Positions 8,138 through 15,272 are shown, counted from the stretch's first letter. The stretch: 31,170 nt of DNA from Deferribacteraceae bacterium UBA6799 (GCA_002452335.1 DKFJ01000006.1:184025-215194); one strand, 5' to 3'. A program made the numbers and translations. Notes: generated from the sequence alone by a model not told the origin.

Positions 8138-8641
8138 ATGGCTGTAAGAGAAGTATTGGTATATCCGGACCCCCGCCTGAAAGAGATGGCGGAGGATGTG
8201 ACAGAGATAGATGACTATGTGCGTAAGGTCATAGCCGACCTGACAGATACAATGGAAGCGTCAGGACACTCCACAGGGATAGCTGCCACACAGATAGGCG
8301 AAAACATCCGGGTGGTTGTGGCGGACGCTTCGAAAAACGCCAAGTGTGAAAACCACCACGGCAGGCTGGTTCTTATCAACCCTGAGATAATAAAGTGGGA
8401 GGGCATGATATCCTTCCGAGAGGGATGCATGAGTGTGCCGGACTACACAGGAAATGTGAACAGAGCCAAGAAGATACTCCTGCGCTATCATGACGAGAAC
8501 TTCGAGCAGAAGGTGATAGAGGCGGAGGATTTTGAGGCGGTTCTGCTGCAGCACGAGACAGATCATCTGGAGGGAACGCTCTTTCTGGACAGGGTCATAT
8601 CAAAGCGTACCGACCTTTTCCGGCGTAAAAAGTTTAAATAA
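8138..8641 (+). CDS. def: Peptide deformylase
   Basis: This metalloenzyme removes the formyl group from nascent N-terminal methionine. All three family motifs are present: GIAATQIG (residues 47-54), EGCMS with metal ligand C97, and HETDHLEG with ligands H139 and H143 and catalytic E140. The length of 167 residues is normal. The start lies 3 bp behind the ACT-gene stop, with only a weak ribosome site of its own. fmt is not adjacent, although def and fmt often pair elsewhere. A new promoter begins 26 bp after the stop. Confidence 0.95.
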   Translation: MAVREVLVYPDPRLKEMAEDVTEIDDYVRKVIADLTDTMEASGHSTGIAATQIGENIRVVVADASKNAKCENHHGRLVLINPEIIKWEGMISFREGCMSVPDYTGNVNRAKKILLRYHDENFEQKVIEAEDFEAVLLQHETDHLEGTLFLDRVISKRTDLFRRKKFK

Positions 8642-8666
8642 GACTTTTTTTGTCCATAAGTAGTTC

Positions 8667-8695
8667 TTGATTAACGCTTCTTACTTGTATATAAT
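8667..8695 (+). promoter_or_regulatory. Near-consensus promoter of the histidine kinase
   Basis: TTGATT (8667-8672, 4 of 6), exactly 17 bp, and a perfect TATAAT (8690-8695). The start codon lies 75 bp further on, leaving a ~70-nt 5' leader. Confidence 0.75.
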
Positions 8696-8770
8696 TTGTC
8701 AAATTTATAACAAAGACAATAACTGCTGCTTCCCGGGCAAATCTTATTTCATACTTAAACAGGATTATTT

Positions 8771-10720
8771 ATGAGTGGTGATTTCTGCTGTGATTTTTTG
8801 AGAAGACTTTCTCTGAATATTTTATACTATTCCATGTCAGACAGCGGACCTGTTATCCCGTGTTCTGCCGTTACGGATGAGTTCATGTCAGAAACAGGCG
8901 TGTCTGTTTCGGACTTGGCGTTTATTTCATGGCTGGAAAAACATGCGTCAGAGATCAAAGATCAGGAGCAGATCCAGTCAGAGTTTTTCTGCCGCCGCGC
9001 GAGCAGATGGTTCTGTGTGCGTTCGGTGAAGGAAGGTCCGGAAGGATACGTTTCCGTTTTCAGCGATATCACTGCCTATAAAACATCTGAAGAACATCTG
9101 CGAACCCTTATCAATTCCACACCGGATATCATCTGTTTTAAAGACGGGAAGGGAAGGTGGATAGAGGCGAATGAAAGCGATCTGGAGATTTTTTCGCTGA
9201 CAGATGTCGATTACAGGGCGAAGACGGACGCAGAGCTTGCGGACTATACCCTGCCTATTTACAGAGAAGCTTTTCTTGCATGCGAGCAGTCGGACGAAAA
9301 AACATGGCAGAGCAGACAGACCTGCCATGTGGAAGAGTCTATTCCGCTGAAAAACGGCGATGTGTGCGTGTTCGATGTGATAAAAGTCCCTCTCTTCTAT
9401 GACGATGAAAAAACAGAAAGAAAAGGGCTGGTGGTTCTGGGGCGTGATATAACCGGCAGAAAAGAGGCGGAAAATCAGATCATCCGCCAGTCGGCATTTA
9501 TCAACTCTCTTCTGGACAGTATTCCCGACCTGATTTTCTATAAGGATCTGAACGGCGTTTATGTGCAGTGCAATCCCGCTTTTTCAGATTTTGTCGGTAT
9601 GCCGGAGGACAGTATCATCGGCAGGACAGATTATGATCTTTTTACGGCGGACGTCGCGGACGATTTTGTGGCGAATGATAAAAAGATGATAGAGATAGGA
9701 AAATCCAGACAGAATAATGAGTGGGTGTCGTATCCGGATGGTTCAAAGCGTCTGCTGTTCACTCTGAAAACTCCCTATTATGATAAAGATAGAAAGATTA
9801 TCGGTGTTCTGGGAATCAGCCGGGATATTACCGAGCTGCAGAAAAAATCTGAGGAACTGCAAAATCTGAACAGCACTCTTAAAGAGAACATAAAGGCAGA
9901 GGTGGAGAAGAACAGGCAGTATGAGCAGATATTCTATAATCAGAAAAAACTTGCCGACATGGGCAGGCTGATGAGCTCTATCTCTCATCACTGGCGGCAG
10001 CCTCTGAACGCTATCGGGCTTTATATTCAGGATATGTGTCAGGGATACGCCGACAAAACTCTGGATGATGTTTATGTGGAGCGGTTCGGCAGAGAGACCA
10101 TGCATCTGGTGGACAGCCTTTCCTGCACCATAGATAACTTCAGAAATTTCTTTAAACCCAGCGCAGAGGTTGAAAATTTTGAAGTTGTTAACGATATTTA
10201 TGAGCTCCTTATGATCCTTCAGGCGGAGATGATACACCATAACATATTCATGTCTTTCACCTGCGCATGCGACAGAGAGACGTTCGTCAGCGAAAATCTG
10301 ACTCTGGTGCCGGGATGCAAATTTGCGGGAACAGAGGTCAGAGGATATAAAGACGAGTTTAATCAGGCCATGCTGAACATACTTCAGAACGCTATGGACG
10401 CCAGTATGGAGGCGATAAAAGGCGGGATGATCAGCAGAGGTCGTGTTGACGTCCGGCTGGATGTTACGCCGGAGTCAGTTCTGGTATCTGTTTTTAACAA
10501 AGGCTATACCATCCCCGACAATATAGCCGACAAGATTTTTGACCCGTATTTCACCACAAAAAAAGACGGCCGAGGCACCGGAATAGGGCTTTTCAACGCA
10601 AAGGTAGTTATAGAGAACTACATGCTGGGCAGTGTCTCTTTCGAAAACAGACCGGACGGCGTCGCCTTTATCATCAATATTCCGAAAAAAGCAACAGTCA
10701 CTCCGCCAGCACCATGCTGA
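8771..10720 (+). CDS. Cytoplasmic PAS-domain sensor histidine kinase
   Basis: The 649-residue kinase has no membrane segment or signal peptide, so it senses inside the cell. An N-terminal degenerate PAS-like region (to ~100) is followed by two clear PAS domains starting near residues 108 (LINSTPDIICFKDGKG) and 243 (LLDSIPDLIFYKDLNG), each ending in a DIT(G/E) PAC signature. A coiled coil (~365-395) leads to the H-box SISHHWRQPLNAIG, with the phosphoacceptor histidine at about residue 406. This HWRQPL type is common in delta/epsilon-proteobacteria and Deferribacteres. The ATPase domain has NILQNAMDA (N box) and GRGTGIGL (G box). There is no receiver domain and no response-regulator gene next to it, so it is an orphan. 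The adjacent WYL regulator is not a known phospho-partner class. The signal is unknown. Confidence 0.9.
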   Translation: MSGDFCCDFLRRLSLNILYYSMSDSGPVIPCSAVTDEFMSETGVSVSDLAFISWLEKHASEIKDQEQIQSEFFCRRASRWFCVRSVKEGPEGYVSVFSDITAYKTSEEHLRTLINSTPDIICFKDGKGRWIEANESDLEIFSLTDVDYRAKTDAELADYTLPIYREAFLACEQSDEKTWQSRQTCHVEESIPLKNGDVCVFDVIKVPLFYDDEKTERKGLVVLGRDITGRKEAENQIIRQSAFINSLLDSIPDLIFYKDLNGVYVQCNPAFSDFVGMPEDSIIGRTDYDLFTADVADDFVANDKKMIEIGKSRQNNEWVSYPDGSKRLLFTLKTPYYDKDRKIIGVLGISRDITELQKKSEELQNLNSTLKENIKAEVEKNRQYEQIFYNQKKLADMGRLMSSISHHWRQPLNAIGLYIQDMCQGYADKTLDDVYVERFGRETMHLVDSLSCTIDNFRNFFKPSAEVENFEVVNDIYELLMILQAEMIHHNIFMSFTCACDRETFVSENLTLVPGCKFAGTEVRGYKDEFNQAMLNILQNAMDASMEAIKGGMISRGRVDVRLDVTPESVLVSVFNKGYTIPDNIADKIFDPYFTTKKDGRGTGIGLFNAKVVIENYMLGSVSFENRPDGVAFIINIPKKATVTPPAPC

Positions 10721-10820
10721 CAGGTCTTTCCTGTTTTTTCAGTCCGCCGGAGTTGAAAGTGAACAGCATCAGAATGCTGACGAATATCACCGTGGCTATG
10801 CTTACTATATGTTTTTCCAT
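10698..10820 (-). CDS. Small single-pass membrane protein, 40 aa, uncharacterised
   Basis: A 40-codon ORF starts with ATG at 10820 behind AAGGAGG, 5 nt away, one of the best Shine-Dalgarno sequences in the window. It encodes MEKH, then a hydrophobic stretch IVSIATVIFVSILMLF (residues 5-20) that would make one membrane helix. A polar tail with two lysines and an arginine follows. Its last 23 bp overlap the 3' end of the kinase gene in antisense, and it is divergent from the WYL gene 67 bp away. I recognise no family. The ribosome site, the length of the hydrophobic run and the otherwise empty gap support a real gene. Its expression is unproven. Confidence 0.55.
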   Translation of the reverse strand: MEKHIVSIATVIFVSILMLFTFNSGGLKKQERPVSMVLAE

Positions 10821-10887
10821 GACATCCTCCTTATTATTCACCATAAAATAAACAAGCGTCAGATTCTGTCGTGTGCTATGATCTTTT

Positions 10888-11796
10888 ATGAATAAATTAT
10901 ATGTCGCCCTGAACCTGATAAGACTTCTTAACGAAAACCGCCGTGTCACATCGCAGATGGTGGCGGAGGATATGAACATTAGCCTGCGCACGGCGCAGAG
11001 GTATCTTTCCGAGATGAGCTATCTGCCGGGGGTCTGCTATGACGATGCCTGCCACTGCTGGTATATGTCGGATAAATATGGTCTTTCTGAGAGCTATCTG
11101 AAACAGGACGAGCTGGCTGTGCTGTCCGGTCTGTTCGATTATGCCGAAAATATTCTTCAGAACGAATATTCCGGCACGTTGAGACGCATTAAAAAGAAAG
11201 TAATTTCGGCGTCCAACCGTGAGAACATCATCCGCTTTTTAAAAGGCGACTCCATCGATTTTGAAAAGATCGCCGATATCTTCACCGAGCTGGAGAACTG
11301 CATCCTGATGAAGCAGGAGATCAGCTTTGTCTATGAGAAAAACGGCAAAACATACACTGTCCTTCCTTACCGCATCATATTCAGCGAGGGTTTCTGGTAT
11401 CTGGCGGCGGGCAAAGACGGCGCTATCAGAAAATTCAGTCTGGATCTGATGTCCGGTGTGAAAACCACAGGAAAGACCTATGACAGTCTTCCCGACGGTC
11501 TGGACAGAGAGATTGACGGGGCGAAGAGCATTTTCTTTGACCCGCATAACAAGAGAGACGTGGTGTGTCTGATGTCGAAAGACATGGCGGACTATATCAG
11601 GCGCAAACAGTTTTTTCCGCACCAGCAGACGCTGGAGGAGCCGGAGGACGGGTCTGTCCGTTTCGGTTTTGTCTGCGGTTCGGCTCTGGAATGTTTTAAG
11701 CTGTGCGTCACATGGATACCCCACATACGCATCGAATCCCCTGCCGATTTTCGTGATTATTTCAGAGACACGCTGAAACAGGCTTCCGCCGACTAA
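10888..11796 (+). CDS. HTH-WYL transcriptional regulator
   Basis: The N-terminal ~65 residues form a winged helix-turn-helix (LNENRRVTSQMVAEDMNISLRTAQRYLSEM). The remainder is a WYL domain with the name-giving GFWYLAAGKDG near residue 170 and a C-terminal WCX-like extension. WYL regulators bind nucleic acid or nucleotide ligands and often control DNA-damage or defence genes. The ATG at 10888 has no clear ribosome site. The gene stands alone between the divergent small membrane ORF and the hydrolase. It lies about 0.8 kb from the retron insert but outside its repeats, so I do not link the two. Confidence 0.85.
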   Translation: MNKLYVALNLIRLLNENRRVTSQMVAEDMNISLRTAQRYLSEMSYLPGVCYDDACHCWYMSDKYGLSESYLKQDELAVLSGLFDYAENILQNEYSGTLRRIKKKVISASNRENIIRFLKGDSIDFEKIADIFTELENCILMKQEISFVYEKNGKTYTVLPYRIIFSEGFWYLAAGKDGAIRKFSLDLMSGVKTTGKTYDSLPDGLDREIDGAKSIFFDPHNKRDVVCLMSKDMADYIRRKQFFPHQQTLEEPEDGSVRFGFVCGSALECFKLCVTWIPHIRIESPADFRDYFRDTLKQASAD

Positions 11797-11803
11797 AAAC
11801 CTA

Positions 11804-11832
11804 TTGATATCTTCATCTCCGACACAGATTAT
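11804..11832 (+). promoter_or_regulatory. Possible promoter of the DLH-family gene
   Basis: TTGATA (11804-11809), 17 bp and GATTAT (11827-11832). Each hexamer is imperfect, and other -10 registers in this AT-rich stretch are possible. Confidence 0.35.
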
Positions 11833-11869
11833 AGTTTATAGATATTGATTCTCATTTAAGAGGTGCTCT

Positions 11870-12607
11870 ATGAAATATTTTCTGTCGCTGATGATGATGT
11901 TTCTGCTGACCGCTTCGGTTTATGCCGGGCAGTCAGCCGTTTACACCGTGGATAATGTGGAATATGAGGGCTACTACGCCCCTGTGTCCGCCAATGCGCC
12001 GCTGGTGTTCATTGTGCACGACTGGGACGGTCTGAACGGATATGAGATGAAGAGGGCTGAGATGCTGAATAGGCTGGGGTATTCCGTTTTTGCAGTGGAT
12101 ATGTACGGCAAGGGTGTGCGCCCGGCGGAAACAGCCGAGAAGAAAAGGCTGACAGGCTCGCTCTACGCCGACAGGGAAAAGATGAGAAAACTGCTCTTCG
12201 CCGGATATGATAAGGCGAAAGCGCTTGGAGCGAACGTTGATAACGCTGTGATGATCGGCTATTGCTTCGGCGGGGCTGTGGCGCTGGAATTTGCCAGAGC
12301 CGGTGCGCCTATGAAAGCGTTCATTCCGTTTCACGGCGGTCTTGCGTCTCCCACCGGACAGGATTACAGCCGGACTAAGGGTGAGGTTGTTGTTTTTCAC
12401 GGCACGGCTGATGCCTCTGTGAGCATGGGCGAGTTCGCCGCTCTGGCTGAGACTCTGGAAAAGGCGGGCGTGAAGCATGAGATGCACACATACAGCGGAG
12501 CCCCCCACGCATTCACAGTTTTCGGAGCGCCCAGCTACCGCAGGGACGCAGACGAAAAGTCATGGCAGAGGTTTACGGAATATCTGAAAGAGATTTTCAG
12601 CAGATAA
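11870..12607 (+). CDS. Secreted dienelactone-hydrolase-family protein
   Basis: The 245-residue alpha/beta hydrolase has a clear signal peptide (MKYFLSLMMMFLLTASVYA), so it should act in the periplasm. The catalytic triad of the dienelactone hydrolase family is visible: cysteine C132 in GYCFGG, aspartate D181 in HGTADASV and histidine H213 in GAPHAFTV. Classical DLH acts on chloroaromatic breakdown products in the cytoplasm. Exported relatives like this one have mostly unknown substrates, and no aromatic-degradation genes surround it. The ribosome site AAGAGGTG precedes the ATG. The stop is 1 bp before the 33-bp repeat that contains its terminator and marks the left edge of the retron insert. 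Confidence 0.88.
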   Translation: MKYFLSLMMMFLLTASVYAGQSAVYTVDNVEYEGYYAPVSANAPLVFIVHDWDGLNGYEMKRAEMLNRLGYSVFAVDMYGKGVRPAETAEKKRLTGSLYADREKMRKLLFAGYDKAKALGANVDNAVMIGYCFGGAVALEFARAGAPMKAFIPFHGGLASPTGQDYSRTKGEVVVFHGTADASVSMGEFAALAETLEKAGVKHEMHTYSGAPHAFTVFGAPSYRRDADEKSWQRFTEYLKEIFSR

Positions 12608-12608
12608 C

Positions 12609-12641
12609 AAAAAAGGCAGTCGAAAGACTGCCTTTATTTTT
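12609..12641. repeat. Left 33-bp direct repeat with bidirectional terminator
   Basis: The hairpin ggcagtcgaaagactgcc has a 7-bp stem and a GAAA tetraloop. It is flanked by A6 on the left and tttattttt on the right, so it can terminate on both strands. The 33 bp are identical to 14993-15025. Here it serves the hydrolase gene and marks the left boundary of the insert. Confidence 0.9.
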
Positions 12642-12672
12642 TGGCGGTTTTGAGCCTAGTTGGATACTGTTT

Positions 12673-12699
12673 AATTTAGAACAAAAAATGGTCTAAATT
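12673..12699. repeat. 8-bp inverted repeat upstream of the retron promoter
   Basis: AATTTAGA (12673-12680) and TCTAAATT (12692-12699) are perfect inverted copies 11 bp apart. They sit 43 bp upstream of the retron -35. They could be a protein-binding site or a chance pairing in AT-rich DNA. Confidence 0.4.
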
Positions 12700-12741
12700 G
12701 ATTTTAAAATACTTGAAACAGAAAAATTGAATCGCCATATA

Positions 12742-12770
12742 TTGACAAATCGTGCCTAATGCTGGACAAT
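12742..12770 (+). promoter_or_regulatory. Retron promoter
   Basis: A perfect TTGACA (12742-12747), a 17-bp spacer and GACAAT (12765-12770, 4 of 6) place the transcript start near 12777. That is about 9 nt before the a1 repeat, the spacing expected for a retron primary transcript. Confidence 0.65.
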
Positions 12771-12776
12771 AAGTGC

Positions 12777-12915
12777 AAGATTTAAAAGCTTGCAGGTAGA
12801 TTTGTTACTTTGTATCTGAAGTATAATTAAAATTGTATGGCTACTAGCCTTTTCGTATCTTGTAGCTTCTTATAGCCGATTGTCGACTGCACTGCATAGG
12901 AGTACCTGCAAGCTT
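12777..12915 (+). ncRNA. Retron msr-msd non-coding RNA
   Basis: The RNA is bounded by perfect 13-bp inverted repeats: a1 aagcttgcaggta at 12786-12798 and a2 tacctgcaagctt at 12903-12915. As in known retrons such as Ec86, a1 ends in TA and is followed at once by a G (12799), the expected branching guanosine for the 2'-5' linkage. Inside are a small msr-like hairpin (TACTT 12806-12810 with AAGTA 12819-12823) and a candidate msd stem (ATGGCTA 12837-12843 with TAGCC-AT 12873-12880, one bulged G). The long msd hairpin common in other retrons is not obvious by eye. The RT gene starts 14 nt after a2. The 5' end is estimated from the promoter. Boundaries a1/a2 are firm; the msr/msd division is not resolved. 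Confidence 0.8.
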
Positions 12916-12929
12916 ATCTAAGAATATTT

Positions 12930-14621
12930 ATGGATAACTTACAAAAACTAAAAAATGCAAAAAATCTATCAGATGTAGCCTCATTACTTGGATTTAAATC
13001 AAGTGCCCTTAGCTATATTCTTTATGTGATGCCTACGAGTGAAAAGTACACTTTGTTTGATATCCCTAAGAAAAATGGAGGCACTAGGACGATCAAAGCT
13101 CCTGAAATGACATTGAAAAACCTTCAACGTCGATTATCCAATGTTCTGAATGGATGCTTAAGAGAAATAGAGAAGACAGCCCCTAATAACTTGGCACACG
13201 GGTTCAAAGAAGGCTACTCAATACAAACTAATGCAAAATGTCATACAAAAAAAAGGTATGTTTTAAATATTGATTTAAAAGATTTTTTTCCTTCATTTAA
13301 CTTTGGACGTGTTCGTGGTTTTTTCATAAAGAACAATCATTTTCAGCTTGATTCTGATGTTGCAACAATTTTGGCTCAAATAGCATGTCATGATAATGAA
13401 TTACCTCAAGGGAGTCCATGCTCACCAGTAATTTCAAATCTAATAGCACATATCCTTGATGTGAGAATGGTCCATGTGGCGAAGAAGAATCATTGTACCT
13501 ATTCTCGATACGCTGATGATATAACATTTTCAACTAGTCAGAAAACGTTTCCAAGTGATATCGCAAATTATGTTTCTGATAAGTGGATCGTATCAGACTA
13601 TGTAAAGACTAAAGTTGAAAGATGTGGATTTGAGATAAATGAGAGCAAAACGAGAATGCAGCATAAAGACAGGAGACAGTCTGTCACAGGACTAATTGCA
13701 AATAGAAAAGTAAATGTTAGAAAAGAATATTACAAAAATGCACGAGCGATGTTATTTCATTTCATTACTACAGGAAACTATTTTACAAAGTCTATGATTA
13801 ACCCGCTTGATACAGGCGAAGAAAAAGTAATTTTAAATGATCTTAATATCTTAGATGGAATAGTAAGTCACATTGTCTACACAAAATCATTTAACAAAGA
13901 TCGTGAAGATAGACCTGTTATGCTAAACAGATCGTTTTACAAACTTATAGAAAGATATCAATATCTAAAATATTTTGGTCTATCGGATAAGCCTTTGATA
14001 GTTACCGAAGGCAAAACAGATATAGGGCATCTTAAATTTGCTCTAATGAAACTACATAAGCGATATCCTAGCTTGGTAACAGAGAATGGTGGTAACTACG
14101 CATTTCAGTTGTCTTTTCTTAAGCATAACAAGAAGTTTATGGGAATAACTGGAGGCTCAGGTGATTTAAATCGGGTAATAAGTTCATATGATGATATTGT
14201 TGCAAAAATTCCTGCCTGGGCTCCACTTAATCCAGTAATACTATTTGTCGATAATGATTCAGGTATTAAGAGTATCGCTAAAACCATAAATAACAAATTC
14301 AAGAAAAATGTTAGTGTTAGTGAGGATGATGATTTTACTTACTTAACAAAAAATATGTATCTTGTTAAAACTCCTCACGTTGAGGGATTAACTGAGACTT
14401 GTATAGAGGATTTTTATGCTAGGAGGTGGCTGGAAGTCAAACTTGACGGCAAAAAGTTCAACAAAACAAACAAAAATACGCCTGATTCATATTCTAAAGA
14501 GATATTCTTAAAAGCTATCATTGCAAAAAATTATAATTCTATCAGTTTTGATAATTTTAAACCAATTTTGGAACGATTAGAGAAAGTATTGCTTGACTGG
14601 GAAAACAGAAAAAAATCATAA
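12930..14621 (+). CDS. Retron reverse transcriptase fused to a Toprim effector (Ec67-like)
   Basis: Residues ~1-330 are a retron reverse transcriptase. Visible are the AHGF..G.SI.TNAKCH block with the retron NAxxH signature (101-105), catalytic aspartate D115 in LNIDLKDFFPSF, LPQGSPCSP (158-166), the YADD core (194-197) and the VTG motif (252-254) that recognises msr RNA. Residues ~352-500 form a Toprim nuclease-like domain: IVTEGKTD with E360, ILFVDNDSG with D441 and D443, and an IEDFY segment at 492-496. This order matches the Ec67 (Retron-Eco2) protein, a single-chain anti-phage retron. The length of 563 is close to Ec67. By family knowledge it makes msDNA, and the Toprim part is the presumed toxic effector released on phage attack. 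The start has no clear Shine-Dalgarno. All catalytic residues are intact. Confidence 0.93.
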   Translation: MDNLQKLKNAKNLSDVASLLGFKSSALSYILYVMPTSEKYTLFDIPKKNGGTRTIKAPEMTLKNLQRRLSNVLNGCLREIEKTAPNNLAHGFKEGYSIQTNAKCHTKKRYVLNIDLKDFFPSFNFGRVRGFFIKNNHFQLDSDVATILAQIACHDNELPQGSPCSPVISNLIAHILDVRMVHVAKKNHCTYSRYADDITFSTSQKTFPSDIANYVSDKWIVSDYVKTKVERCGFEINESKTRMQHKDRRQSVTGLIANRKVNVRKEYYKNARAMLFHFITTGNYFTKSMINPLDTGEEKVILNDLNILDGIVSHIVYTKSFNKDREDRPVMLNRSFYKLIERYQYLKYFGLSDKPLIVTEGKTDIGHLKFALMKLHKRYPSLVTENGGNYAFQLSFLKHNKKFMGITGGSGDLNRVISSYDDIVAKIPAWAPLNPVILFVDNDSGIKSIAKTINNKFKKNVSVSEDDDFTYLTKNMYLVKTPHVEGLTETCIEDFYARRWLEVKLDGKKFNKTNKNTPDSYSKEIFLKAIIAKNYNSISFDNFKPILERLEKVLLDWENRKKS

Positions 14622-14710
14622 GACGGCATTGCATCATTCTTAAATCTGTTATATTACACTACTTTTGCTTAACTTTTAACCGATTCTAAACACTAAATCT
14701 CAATCAAAAA

Positions 14711-14732
14711 TGTATCACGAGTGTACCACAAG
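14711..14732 (+). repeat. 11-bp imperfect tandem repeat
   Basis: TGTATCACGAG is followed directly by TGTACCACAAG, differing at two positions. Short direct repeats of this kind near a tRNA can be arm-type sites for a tyrosine integrase. No integrase gene is left to support that. Confidence 0.4.
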
Positions 14733-14735
14733 AAA

Positions 14736-14759
14736 AGGCTAATGCTGAAGCACTAGCCT
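14736..14759 (+). terminator. Likely retron terminator
   Basis: AGGCTAATGC, a TGAA loop and GCACTAGCCT form a 10-bp stem with one A-C mismatch. It is preceded by AAAA and followed by the weak tract TTTAT. It lies 114 bp after the RT stop. Confidence 0.5.
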
Positions 14760-14900
14760 TTATCTAAATTATTAGTACCATTGTAAAAAGAAATGGTGCC
14801 GATAGATTCCATTCTTTGATGGTGAACAAGCACGCCATTTTTGCAGACTCAAAATATTCACCTGCATCGTGCAGGCTCCAAAAAGACCAGCCTGCTCACA

Positions 14901-14936
14901 GAGATTGCTTCGTCATTTTATTTCTCGCAATGACGG
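14901..14936. repeat. REP-like palindromic repeat, copy 1
   Basis: It begins GAGATTGCTTCGTC and ends CTCGCAATGACGG. The ends match the other REP-like copies at 15214-15250 and 25178-25250 (gAGATTGC ... CGCAATGAC), while the middle differs. Confidence 0.7.
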
Positions 14937-14992
14937 CATGGAGGAAGGTCGGCGTTCGCAGTCTTTGGTTCCGTACAACAAATCCAAAAATA

Positions 14993-15025
14993 AAAAAAGG
15001 CAGTCGAAAGACTGCCTTTATTTTT
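14993..15025. repeat. Right 33-bp direct repeat with the tRNA-Phe terminator
   Basis: The sequence is identical to 12609-12641 over 33 bp, including the GAAA-loop hairpin and the T/A tracts on both sides. On the minus strand it lies 3 bp after the tRNA-Phe CCA end and is that gene's natural terminator. Confidence 0.92.
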
Positions 15026-15028
15026 AAA

Positions 15029-15104
15029 TGGTGCCCAAGGGCGGAATCGAACCACCGACACGTGGATTTTCAGTCCACTGCTCTACCGACTGAGCTACTT
15101 GGGC
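15029..15104 (-). tRNA. tRNA-Phe (GAA)
   Basis: The minus strand gives a complete 76-nt cloverleaf. The acceptor stem is GCCCAAG/CTTGGGC, the D arm GCTC/GAGC, the anticodon stem GTGGA/TCCAC with loop CTGAAAA (anticodon GAA), and the T arm GGTGG-TTCGATT-CCGCC. ACCA, including the CCA, is encoded. Its own promoter lies upstream and a terminator directly downstream. It is the tRNA counted by the Phe-rich leader 1.3 kb upstream on the same strand. Confidence 0.97.
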
Positions 15105-15129
15105 AAGTAGGTCTCAAAAGCGAGGTCTA

Positions 15130-15158
15130 AAAATATCGAAAAAGGGCTTAGATGTCAA
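15130..15158 (-). promoter_or_regulatory. tRNA-Phe promoter
   Basis: On the minus strand a perfect TTGACA (15153-15158), 17 bp and TATTTT (15130-15135, 4 of 6) end about 25 bp before the mature tRNA 5' end. Confidence 0.65.
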
Positions 15159-15164
15159 CATCTA
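15149..15164. promoter_or_regulatory. Palindrome over the tRNA-Phe -35
   Basis: TAGATGT, CA and ACATCTA form a perfect 7-2-7 inverted repeat that contains the -35 hexamer. It could be an operator. It could equally be chance around TTGACA. Confidence 0.35.
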
Positions 15165-15213
15165 TTTTTCATTTTTCTCATATATTTTTTTATCCCCGTT
15201 AATCCCAAACAAT

Positions 15214-15250
15214 GAGATTGCCACGGCTCCTTCGGAGCCTCGCAATGACG
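15214..15250. repeat. REP-like palindromic repeat, copy 2
   Basis: GAGATTGCC, an internal GGCTCC-TTC-GGAGCC hairpin and CTCGCAATGACG. It lies between the DAHP synthase stop and the tRNA-Phe promoter, where its hairpin might slow read-through or protect the aroF mRNA 3' end. Confidence 0.75.
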
Positions 15251-15272
15251 CCGTTTCGGCATCTTCTGGGGG

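Larger units (their letters stand above)
14622..14992. other. Gene-less right arm of the retron insert
   Basis: No credible gene lies in these ~370 bp. They hold an 11-bp imperfect tandem repeat (14711-14732), a terminator-like hairpin (14736-14759), an accatt/aatggt inverted pair (14777-14797) and a REP-like palindrome (14901-14936). The 10 bp at 14791-14800 match the tRNA-Phe 3' end plus its flank (15026-15035), which may be a trace of an attachment site or chance. Confidence 0.5.
12609..15025. mobile_element. AT-rich retron insert between 33-bp direct repeats
   Basis: The segment begins and ends with identical 33-bp terminator repeats. It is visibly richer in A+T than the genes on either side, uses different codons, and contains one retron as its only gene system. 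No integrase, transposase or phage gene is inside. The right side holds ~370 bp of gene-less sequence with an 11-bp imperfect tandem repeat and a REP-like palindrome. It may be the remnant of a larger integrated element at the tRNA-Phe locus, or a passive insertion. The repeats are seen directly; the mobile history is inferred. Confidence 0.55.

Noticed and set aside
12642..15025. Integrase, transposase or a second effector gene inside the retron insert
   Set aside because: Both strands were read. Only the RT-Toprim gene has credible coding sequence, as expected for a single-protein Ec67-type retron.
14816..15130. 104-codon plus-strand ORF
   Set aside because: Its C-terminal half (RAESNHRHVDFQSTALPTELLG) is the familiar false translation across the antisense strand of a tRNA, and the first half crosses a REP-like repeat.
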